This document shows positions 52,442 through 56,907 of a stretch of DNA of 56,907 nucleotides, one piece after another. Position 1 is the first letter of the stretch. The number at the start of each line of letters is the position of its first letter. The notes beneath the pieces were generated by a model. That model was not told the DNA's origin, did not search any database, and saw only the letters and a list, made by a program, of their open reading frames with translations. A program made the translations under genes and the position numbers. The stretch is from Mycolicibacter nonchromogenicus (GTDB taxonomy: Bacteria; Actinomycetota; Actinomycetes; Mycobacteriales; Mycobacteriaceae), in NCBI RefSeq assembly GCF_002101775.1, contig NZ_LQPI01000085.1, forward strand, positions 1 through 56,907, given 5' to 3'.

Positions 52442-53023
52442 TCAGGGGATCGTCAGCTCCTGACCGGGGTGGATGAGATCGGGGTTGGCGATACCGCTGG
52501 CCTCCGCGATCTGCGGGTACTTGCTGCCGTCACCGTAGAACCGCTCGGCGATGGCCCACAGGGTGTCACCGGCGACGACGGTGTAGGTGCGCGCCGCAGG
52601 TGCGGCCGGTGCCTCGGGTGCGGCCTCCTCCACGGGAGCCGGCGCCTCTTCGGCCTTGGGCTCCTCCGGCGGCGGAGCGTCGGTCTCGGTCTTGGTGGAC
52701 CAGGCCGCGCCGTCGGCCGCGTAGAGCACCAGGTTGCGGTCGTCCTGCAGAACCAGCTTGACGTCCTTCTTGCCCTTGGTGTCGGTGTGCCAGATCGGCT
52801 TGTCGGCGGTGTACAGCACAAAGTTTCCGTCGGTCTGCACCTCGGCGCGCACCACGTCGTTGCCGTTGGTGCCCGATGCCCAGATCGCCTTGCCGCGCGC
52901 CGCCAACACCAGGTTGCCGTCGTCCTGCAGCGTCAGGGTGTAGGCCCCGTTGTTGGAGGTCAGCGACTCCCCCTTGACGAGCTTCTTGCCTGCAGTGAGG
53001 GTGTCCCCCAAGCTCTGTGCCAT
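52442..53023 (-). CDS. Bulb-type mannose-binding lectin fused to LysM domain
   Basis: 193 residues from ATG 53023 with AAAGGGGA upstream. The first 115 residues hold three beta-prism lectin repeats, each with a QxDxNxVxY-like mannose site (LQDDGNLVLAA, VQTDGNFVLYT, LQDDRNLVLYA). A Pro/Glu/Ala linker (about 120-148) leads to a C-terminal LysM (YTVVAGDTLWAIAERFYG). There is no signal peptide; export route is unknown. Similar to the lectin described from M. smegmatis. LysM would bind peptidoglycan and the lectin mannosylated envelope glycans. Confidence 0.88.
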   Translation of the reverse strand: MAQSLGDTLTAGKKLVKGESLTSNNGAYTLTLQDDGNLVLAARGKAIWASGTNGNDVVRAEVQTDGNFVLYTADKPIWHTDTKGKKDVKLVLQDDRNLVLYAADGAAWSTKTETDAPPPEEPKAEEAPAPVEEAAPEAPAAPAARTYTVVAGDTLWAIAERFYGDGSKYPQIAEASGIANPDLIHPGQELTIP

Positions 53024-53131
53024 GTTGTCCCCTTTTCCTCGACGCGCCGCGACCGGAGTCACCGGGCGTTGTCGCTTCGTTGCGACGTAAGTCAGCCTAG
53101 GCGAACGGCCGCCGGTGCACCCCGCATTACG

Positions 53132-54064
53132 TCAGGGCAATCTCGGTTGCTGGGCGACGGCGGCGGCCGGGGCCGCGGGCTGCCAGCCGGGCGGGCCGAA
53201 GATGTAGCCCAGCCGGTCGCGCCACCGAGTCGCACGGCGTACGTCGGCGATGATCGAGGCGTACTCGTGAAACTGCAGGGTCAGGATGTTGAAGGTGTCG
53301 ACCGGCTTGGTCAGCCCGTAGTGCGGGCGGAACCGTTCGGGAGCGAAGCTGCCGAACATCCGGTCCCAGATGATGAGGATGCCGCCGTAGTTCTTGTCCA
53401 GGTACTCCGGGTCCATGCCGTGGTGCACCCGGTGATGTGACGGGGTGTTGAACAGGAATTCGATCGCCCGCGGCAGTTTGTCGATCCGTTCGGTATGCAC
53501 CCAGAACTGATAGACCAGGCTCACCGAGAAGCTGGCGAACACCATCCACGGTGGAATTCCCAGCAGCGGCAAGGGAGTCCACATCAAGATCTCGCCACTG
53601 TTGTTCCACTTCTGGCGCAGTGCGGTGGCGAAGTTGAAGTACCGGCTGGAGTGGTGCGCTTGGTGGGTCGCCCAGAACAATCGGATCCGGTGGGCAATGC
53701 GGTGGTAGGCGTAGTAGAGCAGGTCCACCCCGACCAGTGCGATCACCCAGGTGTACCAGCGCGACGGCGACAGGTGCCACGGCGCCACATAGGTATAGAT
53801 CGCCGCGTAGCCGAGCAGTGCGATGAATTTCCAGCCGGCGGTGGTGGCCATGGACACCAGGCCCATCGAGATGCTCGCCCAGGCGTCCGGGGTGCGGTAG
53901 GCGCCGACGGGCACCTGCTCTGCGTCGTACTGTTCGAGTTTGCGTGCGGCGAACCACTCCAAGCTCAGCAGCAGCAGGAAAAAGGGCACCGCGAAGATCA
54001 CCGGGTCGCGCATCGGCCCCGGCAATGCCGACCAGACACCCGCTATCGCATCCACCGTCGTCAC
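53132..54064 (-). CDS. erg3: Sterol desaturase/fatty acid hydroxylase superfamily membrane enzyme (Erg3/Rv1814 type)
   Basis: 310 residues. Histidine clusters YYAYHRIAHR, THQAHHSSRYFN and NTPSHHRVHH coordinate the di-iron centre, with several membrane helices. The family adds a double bond or hydroxyl to lipids; the substrate is unknown. GGAGG is eight bases before an internal GTG (54055), which may be the true start. Confidence 0.88.
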   Translation of the reverse strand: MTTVDAIAGVWSALPGPMRDPVIFAVPFFLLLLSLEWFAARKLEQYDAEQVPVGAYRTPDAWASISMGLVSMATTAGWKFIALLGYAAIYTYVAPWHLSPSRWYTWVIALVGVDLLYYAYHRIAHRIRLFWATHQAHHSSRYFNFATALRQKWNNSGEILMWTPLPLLGIPPWMVFASFSVSLVYQFWVHTERIDKLPRAIEFLFNTPSHHRVHHGMDPEYLDKNYGGILIIWDRMFGSFAPERFRPHYGLTKPVDTFNILTLQFHEYASIIADVRRATRWRDRLGYIFGPPGWQPAAPAAAVAQQPRLP

Positions 54065-54098
54065 CTCCGGACCATCAGCCTAGCGATGCGCCCAGGAA

Positions 54099-54809
54099 TC
54101 AGTCCGCCGACAGCGACGACTGATCCTCGGCGTGCCACTGGACGGCGTAGACGCCGGGTTGCAGCGACAGCTCGGCCACCAGTCGCTCCAGCCGTTCCGG
54201 CGCTCGACCGTCCGACAACATCGACGCGGTGAGCGCGATGTTGTCCTCGCCGGCGCGAACCGTGTGGATCCCGCGCAGGATCAGGTCGTTGTTGGCGGTG
54301 TGCTGCACGATCTGGGCGCGCAGGTACTTTTCGGACTTCGGCCGGCAGATCACCTGCACCTCATACGGCGACTGCGGTTCGTCCTCCTCCACGTGCTGAT
54401 CACGGTCGATGAATCGACCAAGCGGCCGCAACAGCAGATGGGTGGCGACGACCGCGCCGGTCCCGATCAGTGCGAACACCGGGTCACCGGCCGCCGCCAG
54501 TACACCGACGGCGGCCGAGCACCACAGGGTGGCCGCGGTGTTGAGGCCACGGACGTTGAACCCCTCGCGCAGGATCACCCCACCGCCGAGAAAGCCCACG
54601 CCCGACACCACGTACGAGGCGACGCGGGTGGAGTTGGGTTCCACGGTGACGGCGTACAGCACGAACAGCGTCGCACCGGCGGCGACGAGCGCGTTGGTCC
54701 GCAGCCCCGCCATGCGCGCACGCCACTGTCGCTCCAGCCCGATCAGTGCCCCGCAGCCCAGCCCGACAGCCAGCCGCACGGTGAACTCGGCGACGCTCAG
54801 CGTCTGCAT
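54099..54809 (-). CDS. mgtC: MgtC-family protein
   Basis: 236 residues. MgtC/SapB membrane domain (about 1-135; VGLGCGALIGLERQWRARMAGLRTNAL split over GCGALIGLERQ and GLRTNALVAAG, then GVGFLGGGVILREG and LNTAATLWCSAAVGVLAAAG) plus a C-terminal ACT-like cytosolic domain. Needed for growth in low Mg2+ and in macrophages. It starts 20 bp after the PPE gene and probably shares its M-box-controlled transcript. Confidence 0.92.
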   Translation of the reverse strand: MQTLSVAEFTVRLAVGLGCGALIGLERQWRARMAGLRTNALVAAGATLFVLYAVTVEPNSTRVASYVVSGVGFLGGGVILREGFNVRGLNTAATLWCSAAVGVLAAAGDPVFALIGTGAVVATHLLLRPLGRFIDRDQHVEEDEPQSPYEVQVICRPKSEKYLRAQIVQHTANNDLILRGIHTVRAGEDNIALTASMLSDGRAPERLERLVAELSLQPGVYAVQWHAEDQSSLSAD

Positions 54810-54829
54810 GGCTCAACGATGACATATGA

Positions 54830-56023
54830 CTAGCCGGCGACCACCGGCCGAGCCATCACCGTGGGCTTGAAGCCGTACCGGGGGGCGGCGAAACCGTAGT
54901 TGCGGCCCTGCCCGCCCACCAGCGGCACCCCGGGCGCGCCGGCCGCACCCGCCTCCGGTGCGTGCGCCGCGACGGTCCAACCGGTGGCGGCCACCGAGCT
55001 GCCCGGCACGCCGGTGGCCGGAACGGCGGCGGCCCACGCCTGCGGCACCGACATGGACCCGACCGACGCGGCCTGACCCATGCTGGCCGAGGCGGTGCCC
55101 ACCCCACCGATCCCGGCGCCCAGGCCCTGCAGACCGTTGCCCAGCCCGCTCATCCCGCCGATCATCGGCGTGAACGGGTCGATCGCGCCCAGCCCGAGCG
55201 GGTCCCCGGCGGCGATGGCAGCACCGCGCAGCACCGCCATGTCGGCGGCGAAGCTGGATACCGCCTGCACACCCATCGGGCTGAACGAGCTGCTCATCAG
55301 GTTGGTCAACCCGTTGGTCACGTCGCCCGTGCTGATCCCCTCGGCAGCGGTCGACGCTGATTGGACCGGCGTCGCGAGAGCCTGCAGCGCCTGGGGCGTA
55401 TTGGTCAACGCCTGCGAGGCTGCCGACTGTGCATTCGACGTGGCGGCCGTACCGGCGGCCTGGGACACCGCCGCCTGCTGCGCACCCTGGCCCGCCGGGT
55501 CGACGACCTCACGCGGTGCGGTGAACGGGGTGACCTTGGTCGCGGCCGCGGACGACGCGGCGTAGGCATACATCGCGGCGGCGTCCTGGGCCCACATCTG
55601 GGCGTACTGCGCCTCGGTCGCCGCGATCGCCGCCGCGTTCTGTCCGAAGATGTTGGTGGCCACCAACGTTGCGAGCTGAGCTCGGTTGGCCGCGATCAGC
55701 GGCGGCGCGACCGTCATCGCATAGACCGCGTCGAACGCCGCGGCCGCCGCCCGGGCCTGCATCGCGGCCTGCTCCACCTGGGCGGCGGTGGTGCCCATCC
55801 AGGCCACATAGGGCGCCACCGCGGCGGCCATCGCGTTGGATGCCGGCCCCATCCAGCCTTCGCCGACGAGTCCGTTGATGACGGCCTGGTAGGCGGCCTC
55901 GGCCGAGCTGAGTTCGGCGGCCATCTTGTCCCAGGCCGCGGCGGCGGCCATCATCGGGCCCGAGCCGGGGCCGGCGTAGATACGTGCTGAGTTGATTTCC
56001 GGGGGAAAGGCTCCGAAGTCCAT
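54830..56023 (-). CDS. PPE-SVP family protein
   Basis: 397 residues from ATG 56023 with AAAGGAG eight bases upstream; a longer in-frame reading to 56212 is not coding. N-terminal PPE domain (about 1-175; MDFGAFPPEINSARIYAG, WDKMAAELSSAEAAYQAVI, MQARAAAAAFDAVYAMTV with the WxG-like helical hairpin). The C-terminal signature is GSMSVPQAW, placing it in the SVP subgroup, and it ends RYGFKPTVMARPVVAG like PPE31/PPE33. PPE proteins of this group have been implicated in Mg2+ and nutrient uptake through the outer membrane. No PE partner gene lies upstream. Confidence 0.92.
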   Translation of the reverse strand: MDFGAFPPEINSARIYAGPGSGPMMAAAAAWDKMAAELSSAEAAYQAVINGLVGEGWMGPASNAMAAAVAPYVAWMGTTAAQVEQAAMQARAAAAAFDAVYAMTVAPPLIAANRAQLATLVATNIFGQNAAAIAATEAQYAQMWAQDAAAMYAYAASSAAATKVTPFTAPREVVDPAGQGAQQAAVSQAAGTAATSNAQSAASQALTNTPQALQALATPVQSASTAAEGISTGDVTNGLTNLMSSSFSPMGVQAVSSFAADMAVLRGAAIAAGDPLGLGAIDPFTPMIGGMSGLGNGLQGLGAGIGGVGTASASMGQAASVGSMSVPQAWAAAVPATGVPGSSVAATGWTVAAHAPEAGAAGAPGVPLVGGQGRNYGFAAPRYGFKPTVMARPVVAG

Positions 56024-56457
56024 GGCGGTGCTCCTTTGGATGGTTTCTCGGTGACGACTGACGTGTCTGGGTGTGCAGGCGGGGGCAGTGCCCGAAATGC
56101 GTTGCAGCCGTATTCCGTACGGCAGGAGAGATCGGGACAGCGGTCGTGGCGACATTCCGGCGCGAGCCATGCCGAGTCGATCGCACGCTCGACGGAATCG
56201 CCGAGCCGCCAACCGATTTCAAGGCATGCCGAAGCCTGGCGCCTGCCGCTTCCGGGCACGCCAGTCGACGAGTTCAGCGTCGGTGCGAATCAGATGGTGA
56301 GAGCAGTACCGAGATCGAAGGAGACGAACATCGATCTCGGATAGGAACTATCACTCGGACTCAATGTCGCTCTCACCTCCTCTCGGCCTGGGCACACGCG
56401 GGTGCCTGCACGTATGCACGACGAGGTGAGGTAACCCGGTGACAACCGGAATCCCGC
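56024..56457 (-). promoter_or_regulatory. Long PPE leader downstream of the M-box, with nested hairpin and possible 13-codon ORF
   Basis: About 430 nt separate the M-box from the PPE start. A nested structure lies at 56296-56377: outer arms GGTGAGAGC and GCTCTCACC (9 bp), inner arms CCGAGATCGA and TCGATCTCGG (10 bp, 12-nt loop). A minus-strand ATG at 56331 starts a 13-residue reading frame (MFVSFDLGTALTI, stop 56290) ending inside this structure; its ribosome site is weak. No PE gene is present. The rest of the stretch shows nothing I recognise. Confidence 0.45.
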
Positions 56458-56633
56458 ACCCCACTCGTCAGAGCTTCGGCACTGCACGGCGTGTCCTGGC
56501 CTGCGCATATGTGCAAACCCGGAAGCCACTTGGGCTCAACCCTTAATCCGGGAGGAGCTGTCCTGACCCGGGGCGTCTTTCGACGTTCGGGGTCAGTGGC
56601 CTGTATCCATGCAGACGCCTCACCTAACGAGGT
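56458..56633 (-). ncRNA. M-box (ykoK) Mg2+ riboswitch
   Basis: On the minus strand the sequence reads CCTCGTTAGGTGAGGC at the 5' end (P1 and the conserved GTTAGGTGAGGC), then GGATACAGGCCACTGACC, GTCGAAAGACGCC, GGGTCAGGACAGC, and near the 3' end GCAGTGCCGAAGCTCTGACG. CTCGT and ACGAG close P1. These match the M-box consensus. It sits upstream of the PPE and mgtC genes, as the M. tuberculosis element sits upstream of PE20-PPE31. High Mg2+ should reduce expression. Confidence 0.9.
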
Positions 56634-56642
56634 GCTTGCGTA

Positions 56643-56674
56643 ACCATAGTGCACCAGCGCGGTGGCAGGGTCAA
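56643..56674 (-). promoter_or_regulatory. Candidate promoter of the M-box transcript
   Basis: On the minus strand TTGACC (56674-56669) and TATGGT (56648-56643) lie 20 bp apart, just before the 5' end of the M-box. The -10 fits the mycobacterial TANNNT rule; the spacing is longer than ideal. Confidence 0.4.
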
Positions 56675-56776
56675 TCCGAACCGCCGGGGCCGCGGGCGTT
56701 CTCGTGCCGATTTTCACCCACCGGGGCCGAAAGCGGCTGCCGTCAAGCGAGTTCGACTGTTACCCGAAATACAGAA

Positions 56777-56811
56777 CGCGGCGGCACACCCGGGTCAGGT
56801 GTGCCGCCGCG
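56777..56811. terminator. 14-bp stem hairpin after the right-edge gene
   Basis: Arms CGCGGCGGCACACC and GGTGTGCCGCCGCG with a 7-nt loop lie about 20 bp beyond the stop of the minus-strand gene at the window edge. This is a strong rho-independent-like hairpin lacking a full T-run. Confidence 0.7.
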
Positions 56812-56830
56812 CTCTCGAAAAACGGGGCGC

Positions 56831-56907
56831 TCAGGCCCAGCTGGATCCGACCGACGCGTCGGTGTTGGCCATGTTGTGGCCGGCCGACTGCACCTTCTGA
56901 CCGTGAG
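56831..56907 (-). CDS. C-terminal end of a small protein, probably Esx/Esp-like type VII substrate (partial)
   Basis: The minus strand reads HGQKVQSAGHNMANTDASVG then SSWA and a TGA stop. The ending resembles small helical type VII substrates found in mycobacteria, but only 25 codons are in the window and the family call is tentative. The start lies beyond the right edge. Followed by a strong hairpin. Confidence 0.45.
   Translation of the reverse strand, partial: HGQKVQSAGHNMANTDASVGSSWA

Noticed and set aside
56024..56212. N-terminal extension of the PPE protein
   Set aside because: PPE proteins start MDFxxxPPE; the extension lies before the ribosome site and has no PPE or signal features.

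Overview
The window is high-GC actinobacterial DNA from a mycobacterium (Mycobacterium sensu lato; species not determinable here). This rests on a PPE-SVP protein, an MmpS protein, Apa/MPT32, GarA, SecA2, a BlaI/M56 pair, GuaB1 and a gene order that runs backwards through the M. tuberculosis Rv1867 to Rv1811 block. Rv numbers are from memory of the H37Rv map, not from a search.

Layout. 1-78: tail of an IS481-type transposase. 75-8138: a conserved CoA-transferase/thiolase operon (Rv1866-Rv1867 type) split by a two-gene cassette at about 1564-5801. The cassette encodes a TIR protein with a membrane anchor and a mycobacterial PknH-like extracytoplasmic sensor domain, divergent from a four-helix membrane protein with TrkA-N-like Rossmann domains, an RyR domain and C-terminal GDW repeats. 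It is bounded by a perfect 30-bp direct repeat equal to the 3' end of the CoA-transferase gene, which is the signature of integration into a gene end. This is the most interesting object in the window. 8196-17860: phosphoketolase, an orphan MmpS, CPBP protease, AdhA, a GlsB-like membrane protein, Apa, ModABC and an atypical SDR. 17969-27846: Ndh, thioesterase, BlaI/M56, Gnd, an alpha/beta hydrolase, GuaB1 and two CNNM/CBS proteins. 27839-34274: a glycosylase-annotated family protein, malate synthase GlcB, a VWA protein and a secreted Leu-Gly-Asp-repeat protein. 34397-42417: GcvP behind a tandem glycine riboswitch, an MpaB/TetR pair, Rv1830/ResR-type MerR, bifunctional nuclease, FtsR-type MerR, GarA and GcvH. 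42446-47516: DUF881 and small basic proteins, PgsA2 and accessory secretion ATPase SecA2. 47702-54064: multi-solute ABC transporter, flavoprotein/VOC/S1-protease operon, LysM-lectin and a sterol-desaturase-like enzyme. 54099-56674: an M-box Mg2+ riboswitch followed by a PPE protein and MgtC. 56831-56907: tail of a probable small type VII substrate.

How genes work together. Most of the window is conserved core: molybdate import (modABC), beta-lactam-type regulation (blaI/M56), glycine cleavage (gcvP under glycine control, gcvH), 2-oxoglutarate/glutamate control (garA), envelope export (secA2) and Mg2+ homeostasis (M-box, PPE, mgtC). Differences from the H37Rv order as I remember it include the TIR/RyR cassette, xfp, the lectin, the VOC gene, absence of urease genes between ndh and the thioesterase, and absence of a PE gene beside the M-box PPE. 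The TIR/RyR cassette is best read, by inference, as an envelope-anchored TIR signalling or defence module in which a TIR NADase could make a nucleotide signal or deplete NAD and the Rossmann/RyR membrane protein could respond.
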